From CAYGBM01 sp964348225 (GTDB lineage Bacteria; Patescibacteriota; Minisyncoccia; Minisyncoccales; CG1-02-41-26), in assembly GCA_964348225.1 (NCBI GenBank), contig CAYGBM010000026.1, forward strand, positions 1 to 18,833: DNA of 18,833 nt. The letters are read 5' to 3'. The position numbers and the translations under genes are program-made. The first letter of the stretch is position 1. Every line of letters starts with the position of its first letter. Below are positions 1 through 5,978 of this stretch, piece after piece. Under the pieces are notes generated by a model, which made no database searches, was not told the DNA's origin, and saw only the letters and a program-made list of their open reading frames with translations.

Positions 1-23
1 TAAGCATCAACTTTATTTCTTGG

Positions 24-73
24 AAAATAACCCATGACCCAAAAAGAAGCGTTGGAGATTTTAAAACTTGGGT
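24..73 (+). repeat. Helicase-5'-end repeat, copy 1
   Basis: This is the first of four direct copies of a ~50-bp repeat. It begins with an A-rich AAAATAACCC block followed directly by ATG (34). The open frame reads MTQKEALEILKLGF and continues to a TAG at 91-93, giving a 19-residue peptide. The stop lies inside the Shine-Dalgarno region of the next gene, whose ATG is at 99. Compared with copies 2 and 3, the changes inside the first 13 codons are synonymous (CAA/CAG, GAA/GAG). The ends carry a short inverted repeat, AACCCA (29-34) and TGGGTT (69-74). The peptide resembles the start of CPR PIF1-like helicases, from memory, but the P-loop that should follow is absent. The window opens with a TAA, so a further array member may lie upstream. 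Confidence 0.85.
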
Positions 74-98
74 TTAAGATGAAAAGGAGGTAGATGGA

Positions 99-446
99 AT
101 GAACTTTAAAAATGTGGCATTCAGGATGCGACAGTGCGCTGAGGAACATCCGGACACTGAAGACAATATCTGTGACCTTGATAACTTAGAGCGTCATTCT
201 GACGAAATAATCATAGATGGTCGTTGCCTGTGTTTGATATTCACTCTTGAATATCATTCTGATGGTGCTGTCTTTTGGCATCTAACAGTAAGCTTTATGG
301 ATAAAGAGAAGGTGCCAAATGAGGTATGTTTACAATTGTGTGCTGCTTTTTTTGAGAGTGATGAATCTGGTAAGATAGATGTAGAGGAAACACCAAGTGA
401 GTTAGCTTATATGCGTAATTTTTGGCAGCCACATAAAACCAACTAA
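99..446 (+). CDS. Hypothetical protein, 115 aa
   Basis: I do not recognise this protein. It is acidic and has four cysteines in the N-terminal half (C13, C25, C43, C45) plus two more near residues 78-81. Its core is beta-rich (IIIDGRCLCLIFTLEYHSD, then VFWHLTVSF) and it ends in a RNFW motif. There is no signal peptide or membrane segment. The start is firm because a strong AAAGGAGGT lies just upstream of the ATG, which is rare in this window. That site overlaps the end of the repeat-encoded mini-ORF. A strong hairpin follows the stop, so the gene is its own transcription unit. Base composition is richer than its neighbours: the 60-base line from 121 has 31 G/C. This suggests foreign origin. 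Confidence 0.75.
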   Translation: MNFKNVAFRMRQCAEEHPDTEDNICDLDNLERHSDEIIIDGRCLCLIFTLEYHSDGAVFWHLTVSFMDKEKVPNEVCLQLCAAFFESDESGKIDVEETPSELAYMRNFWQPHKTN

Positions 447-478
447 AACAAGGGGGCTCTCAGTGGAAAAACGAGATA

Positions 479-517
479 GAAGCCGAGAACGACAGCGCTA
501 TCGTTATTCTCGGCTTC
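479..517 (+). terminator. Strong hairpin terminator after the 115-aa gene
   Basis: There is a perfect 11-bp stem, GAAGCCGAGAA (479-489) with TTCTCGGCTTC (507-517). Inside the 17-nt loop, CGA and TCGT can extend the pairing around an AGCGCT core. A short mixed T/A tract follows (TTAAAAATTCTTT). It isolates the hypothetical gene from the GrpB gene. Confidence 0.75.
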
Positions 518-546
518 TTAAAAATTCTTTAGCAATATTTTATACT
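518..546 (+). promoter_or_regulatory. Possible weak promoter for the GrpB gene
   Basis: TTAAAA (518-523) and TATACT (541-546) are separated by 17 bases and lie directly behind the hairpin, 35 bases before the GrpB start. The -35 is poor (4 of 6). In such AT-rich DNA this could be chance. Confidence 0.35.
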
Positions 547-581
547 TAAAAAAACGGGGAATTGATTAAGAAATAAAATTT

Positions 582-1076
582 ATGAAAAAGATAAGAATTT
601 ATCCGTATAGTAAAGAGTTTCCGAAAATTTTTGAAGAAGAGAAAAATAAAATTTGTAAAGTTATTAAAAATTGCGAGATTCATCATATTGGAAGTACAGC
701 GGTGCCTGGCTTGGGAGGAAAGGGGATTATTGATATTATGTTGGGGATAGACCATTGGAAAGAAGCAGAAGGAGTTGTAGAAAAACTAAAGCAAATAGGT
801 TTTACTCACGTACATCCTAAAGAAAATGGCAGAATATTTTTAAGCGATAAAAAAGAAAGTACAATCGGTAATTTCCACATCCATATTGTTAAAAAAGGAA
901 GTAAAGCATATAAGGAGATTCTAGCTTTTCGAGATTATTTAAGAAAAAACAAAAAAGAAATTGAAAAGTTTTATAAATTAAAGCTTAAATGGCATCAAGA
1001 AAGCAAAGGTAATAGAAAGAGATATAATGAATTAAAGGAAAAATACGTAAAAGAAATTTTAAAAAATAACCTATGA
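582..1076 (+). CDS. GrpB-family (UPF0157) nucleotidyltransferase-fold protein
   Basis: The 164-aa protein fits GrpB/UPF0157 in length and motifs: an N-terminal Y-S-K-E-F segment, HHIGSTAVPGLGGKGIIDIML (about residues 35-55), and FHIHIVKKGS with a FRDYLR segment further on. GrpB proteins share a fold with nucleotidyltransferases, and their substrate is mostly unknown. In some bacteria they are encoded next to, or fused with, coenzyme A or GNAT enzymes; no such partner is seen here. There is no Shine-Dalgarno site, only an A-rich leader. The last codons run into repeat copy 2: the TGA stop overlaps the ATG of the repeat-encoded mini-ORF as ATGA (1073-1076). That geometry favours translational coupling through the repeat. 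Confidence 0.85.
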   Translation: MKKIRIYPYSKEFPKIFEEEKNKICKVIKNCEIHHIGSTAVPGLGGKGIIDIMLGIDHWKEAEGVVEKLKQIGFTHVHPKENGRIFLSDKKESTIGNFHIHIVKKGSKAYKEILAFRDYLRKNKKEIEKFYKLKLKWHQESKGNRKRYNELKEKYVKEILKNNL

Positions 1077-1112
1077 CCCAGAAAGAGGCGTTGGAGATTT
1101 TAAAACTTGGGT
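1063..1112 (+). repeat. Helicase-5'-end repeat, copy 2
   Basis: This copy is the same as copy 3 over the first 13 codons. The ATG (1073) overlaps the GrpB stop codon. The open frame reads MTQKEALEILKLG then CDKNKKLIYA, and stops at TAA 1142-1144. That is three bases before the ATG of the next gene (1148), which has no Shine-Dalgarno site. The only upstream change is CCT for CCC before the ATG. The tail GTGTGATAAAAA resembles an extended -10 element, and a near match recurs at 5154-5172. Confidence 0.85.
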
Positions 1113-1130
1113 GTGATAAAAATAAAAAAT

Positions 1131-1152
1131 TAATTTATGCCTAATTTATGCC
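1131..1152 (+). repeat. 11-bp tandem duplication carrying the start codon
   Basis: TAATTTATGCC occurs twice in direct succession (1131-1141 and 1142-1152). Each unit has an ATG. The second ATG (1148) is in frame with the zincin. The first (1137) is offset by 11 bases and out of frame. The TAA at the start of the second unit ends the repeat-encoded mini-ORF. Confidence 0.8.
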
Positions 1153-2293
1153 AAGGAGATTTGATCCGGAAAATTTAATATTTCGTTACCCAGAAGGAGC
1201 TTCAGAAGAAGAAAAAGAAACAATGAGAAAAGAGGCTGAGCCAAAAGTAGATGCTATTAAAGAAATGCTTTATGCTGATTTTGAAATGGAAAAAGAACCC
1301 TGGCAGGAGCAAATGATTAAAGAAGTAAGTGAAAAAACAATGGAATTCTTCAAGCAAGAGCTTGGCTTACAAGTACGAAGCATTGAAGCAGAAAATGTGC
1401 ATATCCTTGATGTTGAAAGTATGGGCCAAGAACTGCAAATAGAAACTGAAAGATTCATGATGGGAGAGGCACATCTTGGAAAAGATATTATCTTGTCTTC
1501 TGATATCCTTAAGTCGCCCTATCCAAAGTTAGAATTCCTGGAAACATTAATTCATGAGCATGTCCATAACGAAGAATTTGTAAAAATGGCTAAAATTTCT
1601 TTGTTAAAAGGACTTGGAGAAGATATGGAAATAGTAGCGCCAGAAAGAAAGGGAATGACTATCCTAAAAAGAGATACATATCCACCTGAATTCCGTTTTT
1701 TGGCTATTGACGAAGGAGTTACAGAGATAATGGCAAAAAAGATTTTCCACTTTATTGTGCAAAATAATCCAAAATATCAGAGAGAATTAGATAAGAAATT
1801 TTCTAAAATAGATGAAAAAGTTGGTCGAGAAGAACTCTTTGCAACATGGGGAATCAGAGCTTACGATATTGATGATGTTGAAGTAAAAGAAGAAAAGAAT
1901 GGTCGCAAAGAATATACATGGCATTGGACATTTTCTTATCCTGCAGAGCAAGACCTGATAAGCTTCATAGTAATAGAAATAAGCAAAGCAAAGCCAGAAA
2001 AGTATAGAAATCCTGATGAAGCCTTCAATCTTTTTTTAAGAGCACAATACAGAGGGGAATTATCTCCTTTGGGTAAAGAAATTGATAGCACTTTCGGAAA
2101 GGGCACTTTTAGGTTAATCTCTGCAATTCCTACCTGGCGAGGCCAGGATAATTTAATTGCCAGAAATGCCTTGCAGTTTCTCCGTTTGCCTCCCGAGAAA
2201 CGCGATCCAAAACTTGCTGAAAAATATATATTCGGACCCTATAAAGATGATTTCAGGAAATATCTTTCAAAACAAAAACTGAGAAAAAAATAA
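1148..2293 (+). CDS. Putative zincin metallopeptidase, cytosolic
   Basis: The 381-aa protein has the zinc-peptidase motif HEHVH at residues 136-140 (H136 and H140 as zinc ligands, E137 as catalytic base). Then comes AIDEGVTE, with E189 a likely third ligand as in gluzincin-type enzymes. The first 110 residues are helical and highly charged. There is no signal peptide, so it probably acts in the cytosol. I cannot assign a named family or substrate. The next gene encodes a shorter protein with the same pair of motifs, so the two look like diverged paralogues in consecutive cassettes. The ATG lies three bases after the mini-ORF stop and has no Shine-Dalgarno of its own. The stop is followed by 27 bases and then the ATG of repeat copy 3. 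Confidence 0.7.
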   Translation: MPRRFDPENLIFRYPEGASEEEKETMRKEAEPKVDAIKEMLYADFEMEKEPWQEQMIKEVSEKTMEFFKQELGLQVRSIEAENVHILDVESMGQELQIETERFMMGEAHLGKDIILSSDILKSPYPKLEFLETLIHEHVHNEEFVKMAKISLLKGLGEDMEIVAPERKGMTILKRDTYPPEFRFLAIDEGVTEIMAKKIFHFIVQNNPKYQRELDKKFSKIDEKVGREELFATWGIRAYDIDDVEVKEEKNGRKEYTWHWTFSYPAEQDLISFIVIEISKAKPEKYRNPDEAFNLFLRAQYRGELSPLGKEIDSTFGKGTFRLISAIPTWRGQDNLIARNALQFLRLPPEKRDPKLAEKYIFGPYKDDFRKYLSKQKLRKK

Positions 2294-2310
2294 ACCTGAA
2301 TTGTTTTTAA

Positions 2311-2359
2311 AAAATAACCCATGACCCAGAAAGAGGCGTTGGAGATTTTAAAACTTGGT
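2311..2359 (+). repeat. Helicase-5'-end repeat, copy 3
   Basis: This copy matches copy 2 from AAAATAACC to CTTGG, apart from CCC instead of CCT. The ATG is at 2321. The frame reads MTQKEALEILKLG then IIYRKLTI and ends in a TGA at 2384-2386. That TGA overlaps the next gene's ATG (2383) as ATGA. A TATAAT sequence is created where the repeat ends (2359-2364), so the junction might also contribute a promoter element. Its distance from TTGGAG (14 bases) is too short for a standard -35. Confidence 0.85.
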
Positions 2360-2382
2360 ATAATCTATAGAAAATTAACAAT

Positions 2383-3276
2383 ATGAGACGAGAAAATTTC
2401 TCACCAGAAATAAAAAGTATCATACAGGAAAAAGAATATACTCAAGAAGATTTTGAGGAAATGATTTCTAAGGTTGATTTTGATTCTTTAAAAGAGGTAA
2501 TAGATGAAAAAGCAAAGAGTGTTGACTATGAAGGAGGATTAAACTTATTAGGTAAAGAGAACATAGATTTTCGCGGCCGTGCTATGATGACTTATGATAC
2601 TGAAGAGGGAAAATTACATATCAATACTAAAGAAACAGGTAAAGCTTTATCTGGAAAGACAAATCCATTTTTGGCTTTTCTGCATTCTTTTATTCATGAA
2701 CAAACTCATATTATTTCTTTTCGTAGAATAGAAGAAAATGAGCAAAGTGGAAGATTTATTAGGTCTGGCTATAAAGAGTCCAGAAAGGAAGATTATAGTA
2801 AACGTGACGTAAAATTTCAAATTTTCAACGAAGCAGTTACTGAGAAATTAGGTACTGAAATTTTTGAAAAGTACGCAGAAGTTAAACAGCTTAATAAAGA
2901 AGATGTGCAAAAATTTATTGAAGAACACAAGCAAGACCTTTATCAGTGGTCACATTTGCCTATCTTAAACCTGTTTATAGAAATTATTTCAAAATCAAAA
3001 AATATAAAAGAACAAAAAGTATGGGATGAATTAGTTAAAGGTTATTTAGAAGGGGGGGATTTATTTACTTCCCGTATGACAGGTTGGACTAATAAAATTT
3101 TTGGTAAGGATTTTATAGAAAGGTTAGCTTATTTAAATACAGGCTATAGTAAGGAAAGAGATAAGAGTGGAGATACCTTTCTTGAATTTGAAGAATATTT
3201 GAAGAGAACTCTTGCTTTTACGAAAAAACATTTACAGAAGAAACAGTCAAAAGAGAAGCAGGGGTCAATACAATAA
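2383..3276 (+). CDS. Putative zincin metallopeptidase, second copy
   Basis: The 297-aa protein has HEQTH at residues 105-109 and FNEAVTEKL with N149-E150, the same motif order and spacing logic as the upstream 381-aa protein. The predicted catalytic base is E106, and E150 is the candidate third zinc ligand. It has no signal peptide or membrane segment and a Lys/Gln-rich C-terminal tail. The start overlaps the mini-ORF stop (ATGA) and no Shine-Dalgarno is present, so translation may depend on reinitiation. Overall similarity to the upstream protein seems limited to the active-site regions, which fits old paralogy or separate capture. The function is unknown; a toxin, defence or housekeeping peptidase role is possible, but the sequence does not decide. 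Confidence 0.7.
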   Translation: MRRENFSPEIKSIIQEKEYTQEDFEEMISKVDFDSLKEVIDEKAKSVDYEGGLNLLGKENIDFRGRAMMTYDTEEGKLHINTKETGKALSGKTNPFLAFLHSFIHEQTHIISFRRIEENEQSGRFIRSGYKESRKEDYSKRDVKFQIFNEAVTEKLGTEIFEKYAEVKQLNKEDVQKFIEEHKQDLYQWSHLPILNLFIEIISKSKNIKEQKVWDELVKGYLEGGDLFTSRMTGWTNKIFGKDFIERLAYLNTGYSKERDKSGDTFLEFEEYLKRTLAFTKKHLQKKQSKEKQGSIQ

Positions 3277-3295
3277 AGGTCAACTCTGTTTCTGA

Positions 3296-3341
3296 AAAAT
3301 AACCCATGACCCAACAGGAAGTATTGGGGATTTTAAAACTC
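3296..3341 (+). repeat. Helicase-5'-end repeat, copy 4 (most diverged)
   Basis: AAAATAACCC plus ATG (3306) is preserved. The peptide reads MTQQEVLGILKLE and stops at TAA 3345-3347, four bases before the ATG (3352) of the helix-hairpin-helix gene. Unlike the other copies it has amino-acid changes (K to Q, A to V, E to G), so it is probably the oldest copy or comes from another helicase. No further copy was found downstream except a possible 3' fragment at 5154. Confidence 0.8.
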
Positions 3342-3351
3342 GAATAATTAA

Positions 3352-3591
3352 ATGCCAGAAAATAATAAATCAGAAATTATTAAAAGACTGCAATCGCTGA
3401 GAAATATTGGACCAGTGATGGCTGGGGAGCTTTATCGTCTTGGGATTAGAAGTCCGAAGCAGATGAGAAATTCAGATCCAGAAGAATTGTTCGAACGGCT
3501 AAAGAAGATAAAAAAAGAAGTAGACCCTTGTGAGTTATATATTTTTAGAGGGGCGGTTTTAGATAAACCGTGGTGGAAATGCAAAAAATAA
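3352..3591 (+). CDS. Small helix-hairpin-helix protein (Cdd1/TfoX-C-like)
   Basis: The 79-aa protein consists of one helix-hairpin-helix module. It has L-R-N-I-G-P (residues 16-21), then YRLGIRSPKQM, a DPEELFERL helix, and CELYIFRGAVLDKPWW near the end. This order fits the Cdd1 (pathogenicity locus) and TfoX C-terminal families, which are small putative DNA-binding or scaffold domains. I cannot separate the two by eye. The gene lies four bases after the copy-4 mini-ORF stop and four bases before the GMP synthetase ATG. It therefore bridges the repeat array and the housekeeping run. No Shine-Dalgarno site is visible. Confidence 0.7.
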   Translation: MPENNKSEIIKRLQSLRNIGPVMAGELYRLGIRSPKQMRNSDPEELFERLKKIKKEVDPCELYIFRGAVLDKPWWKCKK

Positions 3592-3595
3592 CTAT

Positions 3596-4561
3596 ATGGA
3601 AATTGAAGAAATAAAAGTGGGGGATTTGCAACCAGAAGACTTTATAAACCAAAAGGTCAAAGAGATTTCTTCTGTGGTTGGAGATGGTTTCGCTATCAAT
3701 GCTTTGTCAGGCGGGGTTGACTCCTCAACTGTTAGTATGTTGGGGCACAGGGCTTTGGGGGACAAACTACGACATATTTTTATTGAGAATGGTTTGATGA
3801 GAGAAGGCGAGCCAGAGCAGGTTGCTTCGTTGTTTAAGTCATTAGGGGTTGAGGTTGAAATCGTTGATGCTAAGGAAAAATTTTTTGATGCTTTGAAGGG
3901 TATAACAGACCCTGAGGAAAAAAGGGAAGCCATTACCAAGACATTTTATAAAGATGTTTTTGGCAAGCTGGTAAGGGAAAGCGGAGCCAAGCACCTTTTG
4001 CAGGGGACTATTTTAACCGACATAGACGAAACGGTGGCGGGCATTAAAAGGCAACATAATGTTTTTGAACAATTAGGCATTAATCCTGAAGAGACATTTG
4101 GGTATAAAATTATAGAGCCCTTGGTGCAGCTTCGGAAAGATGGGGTAAGAAAGGTTGCTGAGGTGCTTGGGCTGCCAGAGTCGGTGTATAACAGAATGCC
4201 TTTTCCGGGCCCTGCCCTTTCTGCCAGGATAATTGGCGAGGTAACTCCTGAAAAGATAAAAACAGTAAGGTTGGCAACCAGTATTGTTGAGGACGAGTTG
4301 GCAGAAAGCAGCGCTTTTCAGTATATGGCGATTTTGCATCGGGACAGGGTTACTGGTATGAGAGACGGCAAAAGGGATTATGGTTTACAGATTGAGGTAA
4401 GGTGCTGGGATAGTGTTGATTGCAGGACAGCTAAACCAACAAGGTTGTCTCACGAGGTATTGGAAAGATTAGCCGACAGAATAACAGATGAGGTGCCGGG
4501 GGTTGTTAGTGTAACTTACAATATAGCCCAAAAACCTCCTTCAACAATGGAAGCTGTTTGA
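3596..4561 (+). CDS. guaA: GMP synthetase PP-ATPase subunit (stand-alone)
   Basis: The 321-aa protein is the ATP-pyrophosphatase and dimerisation part of GMP synthase, which aminates XMP to GMP after adenylylation. The pyrophosphate loop is SGGVDS at residues 38-43. Further family marks are HIFIENGLMREGE, LLQGTILTDIDE, MPFPGPALSARIIGEVT and a C-terminal SVTYNIAQKPPSTMEAV, close to the usual KPPATIEWE ending. The class I glutamine amidotransferase domain of the common bacterial enzyme is absent. The protein may use free ammonia or a separately encoded amidotransferase, as in archaeal two-subunit enzymes; none is in this window. The start follows the upstream stop by four bases, so the two genes probably share a transcript. 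Confidence 0.85.
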   Translation: MEIEEIKVGDLQPEDFINQKVKEISSVVGDGFAINALSGGVDSSTVSMLGHRALGDKLRHIFIENGLMREGEPEQVASLFKSLGVEVEIVDAKEKFFDALKGITDPEEKREAITKTFYKDVFGKLVRESGAKHLLQGTILTDIDETVAGIKRQHNVFEQLGINPEETFGYKIIEPLVQLRKDGVRKVAEVLGLPESVYNRMPFPGPALSARIIGEVTPEKIKTVRLATSIVEDELAESSAFQYMAILHRDRVTGMRDGKRDYGLQIEVRCWDSVDCRTAKPTRLSHEVLERLADRITDEVPGVVSVTYNIAQKPPSTMEAV

Positions 4562-4621
4562 TTTTAGAGGAAAGCCAAAATAAGCAAAAATTACAGGGGA
4601 TAGACCCTCGGTAAGGTTCCT

Positions 4622-5149
4622 ATGGACGAAACAAAGCCGAGACAACTTAATGAGTTGGGGAAGGTGTTTCCGGCTTCTGAGGCTTATATTATTAGAGATA
4701 ACAAGGTTTTGATGTTTAAGCGGAGTAGGGAAGCAAAAAGATTTCCCGGATTTTTGATTGGTCCTGGAGGGAAAATTGATGAGGGGGAAAGCGCTTTGAG
4801 CGCTACTATCCGGGAGGTAGAAGAAGAAATAGGGGTAGCGGTTGGTGAAGAACATCTAAAGCTTAAAGCAATCGGCATCCATCATCATTTGGACCTAGAA
4901 GAGGTTTGGATTGCTTTTGTTTTTTTGGTTAACATTCCTGCTTCTCAAGAAATAAAATCAATTAAAGGAGAAAAAGAAGGTATATGGATGCCGCTAGATG
5001 AGCTCTTTGGGGCAGAAAACGTTTTTCCTCCTTCAAAATTTTATTTTGAACACGTTCTCAAAGACAAGCCAGGCATTATGTATACTAATATTCAATGGAG
5101 AAACAGCCAATTAGTAAAGGTCCTTGATCAACGTGTTGACATAGATTAG
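4622..5149 (+). CDS. Nudix hydrolase
   Basis: The 175-aa protein has a complete Nudix box, GGKIDEGES followed by REVEEEIGV, matching Gx5Ex7REUxEExGU at about residues 49-72. It is preceded by FKRSREAKRFPGFLIGPGG. Nudix enzymes cleave nucleoside diphosphates linked to another group and need magnesium bound by the box glutamates. The FPG-LIGPGGKID-EGE pattern resembles 8-oxo-dGTPase/MTH1-like members, but substrate cannot be fixed by eye. A 60-base untranslated leader with possible small hairpins separates it from the GMP synthetase gene. No Shine-Dalgarno is seen. Confidence 0.85.
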   Translation: MDETKPRQLNELGKVFPASEAYIIRDNKVLMFKRSREAKRFPGFLIGPGGKIDEGESALSATIREVEEEIGVAVGEEHLKLKAIGIHHHLDLEEVWIAFVFLVNIPASQEIKSIKGEKEGIWMPLDELFGAENVFPPSKFYFEHVLKDKPGIMYTNIQWRNSQLVKVLDQRVDID

Positions 5150-5153
5150 ATAC

Positions 5154-5172
5154 AACTTTGGTGTGATAAAAA
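5154..5172 (+). repeat. Possible truncated 3' piece of the array repeat
   Basis: This segment matches the tail of copy 2 (1104-1122) at 18 of 19 positions, across AACTT, GGTGTGATAAAAA. As in copy 2, it lies directly upstream of a gene start without a Shine-Dalgarno. It could equally be an extended -10 promoter (TGTGATAAA) that arose twice. The identity is short and the region is AT-rich, so this is tentative. Confidence 0.35.
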
Positions 5173-5180
5173 ATAAGTTT

Positions 5181-5726
5181 ATGAAAGAGCGTTTAGGTAA
5201 AAAATTTTATATTAAGATGATTGCGGTGCCTTTTGGGGCGGTGGTGGTTTTGGCGATTGTACAGGGTGTTGTTCATGGCTTCGGCAGTGTTTTAAGTAAT
5301 TGGGAAACCCTTTTGGGAACTTTTGTTTTTATTGGAGTAACCCTTGCCATAATTCTTTTTTTGGTTTCAAGGCGCTTGGAAGGATTCTTTAACGACGTGA
5401 AAAAACATCCCATTGCCTTTGTTATTGCCCTTTTTGTAAATGCGGCATTGCTGATAAGCGCCAAGCCGGATTTTATCCTTGCTTCTCCTCAGCTTAAAGA
5501 GTATTTGCCGCTTTTTATAATTGTGGGATTAGCTTGGCTGTGTTTTCCAGTTATTGCTTCTGAAAAATTTGATAAATCTTCTTTTTTTAAAAAAATCCCT
5601 GAAATACCCAAGATGCTTTTTGGCTTTGTGGTTTATATGATTACTCTGTTTAGTGTTTTAATCCTTGCTATCGTTGACACCTTGGCTGTTCTTTTCTTCG
5701 TTTATGCGATTTTTTTGGCAAAATAA
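5181..5726 (+). CDS. Integral membrane protein, about five TM helices
   Basis: I do not recognise the family. The 181-aa protein (counted from ATG 5181) has hydrophobic segments near residues 12-32, 43-61, 73-90, 104-122 and 145-178, with short charged loops (RRLEGFFNDVKKH; SEKFDKSSFFKKI). It is a cytoplasmic-membrane protein with no visible catalytic motif. A GTG at 5163 would add six residues; I prefer the ATG because the extension runs through the repeat-like GTGTGATAAAAA. The gene is nine bases upstream of the DUF167 gene, consistent with one operon. Confidence 0.7.
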   Translation: MKERLGKKFYIKMIAVPFGAVVVLAIVQGVVHGFGSVLSNWETLLGTFVFIGVTLAIILFLVSRRLEGFFNDVKKHPIAFVIALFVNAALLISAKPDFILASPQLKEYLPLFIIVGLAWLCFPVIASEKFDKSSFFKKIPEIPKMLFGFVVYMITLFSVLILAIVDTLAVLFFVYAIFLAK

Positions 5727-5735
5727 GTTAATTGC

Positions 5736-5957
5736 ATGAAAATATTAGTAAAGGTAAAAGTTAAAGCAGGTAAGGAAATGGTAGAAAAAACAAAAGCAGG
5801 GAATTATCTTGTTTTTACTAAGGAAGCGCCAGAAAAAGGCAAAGCTAACCAAGCAGTATTTCGGCTTTTGGCTAAATACTTTAATAAACCGCTTGACTGT
5901 GTTAGCATCGTTAAGGGACGCAAATCAAAACAAAAAGTCATTGAGATATTGAGATAA
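5736..5957 (+). CDS. DUF167 (YggU-like) protein
   Basis: The 73-aa protein fits DUF167 in length and layout: MKILVKVKVKAGK, a YLVFTKEAPEKGKANQAV core, a FRLLAKYFNKP helix and VSIVKGRKSKQKVIEI. The PEKGKANxAv and VxGRKSKxK motifs are the family's most constant parts. The molecular function of the family is unknown; it is a small cytosolic alpha/beta protein. Its stop codon lies inside a 22-bp stretch that recurs at 11878-11899. Confidence 0.88.
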   Translation: MKILVKVKVKAGKEMVEKTKAGNYLVFTKEAPEKGKANQAVFRLLAKYFNKPLDCVSIVKGRKSKQKVIEILR

Positions 5958-5970
5958 AGTACAAATATTA
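5949..5970 (+). repeat. 22-bp dispersed repeat, copy A
   Basis: This segment matches 11878-11899 at 20 of 22 positions. It covers the last two sense codons and the stop of the DUF167 gene and runs to just upstream of the transglutaminase-like gene. It could be another gene-end duplication or a shared regulatory sequence. Confidence 0.5.
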
Positions 5971-5978
5971 AAAAAACT

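Noticed and set aside
2359..2364. TATAAT at the end of repeat copy 3 as a standard promoter
   Set aside because: The only -35-like TTGGAG is 14 bases away, too close, and the other copies lack the hexamer.
24..3341. CRISPR array
   Set aside because: Only four repeats, spaced by about 1 kb of coding DNA, with an open reading frame in the repeat; no short spacers.
24..3341. Classical integron attC sites
   Set aside because: The repeats show no GTTRRRY / RYYYAAC core sites and no integrase is in the window. The analogy is only in layout.
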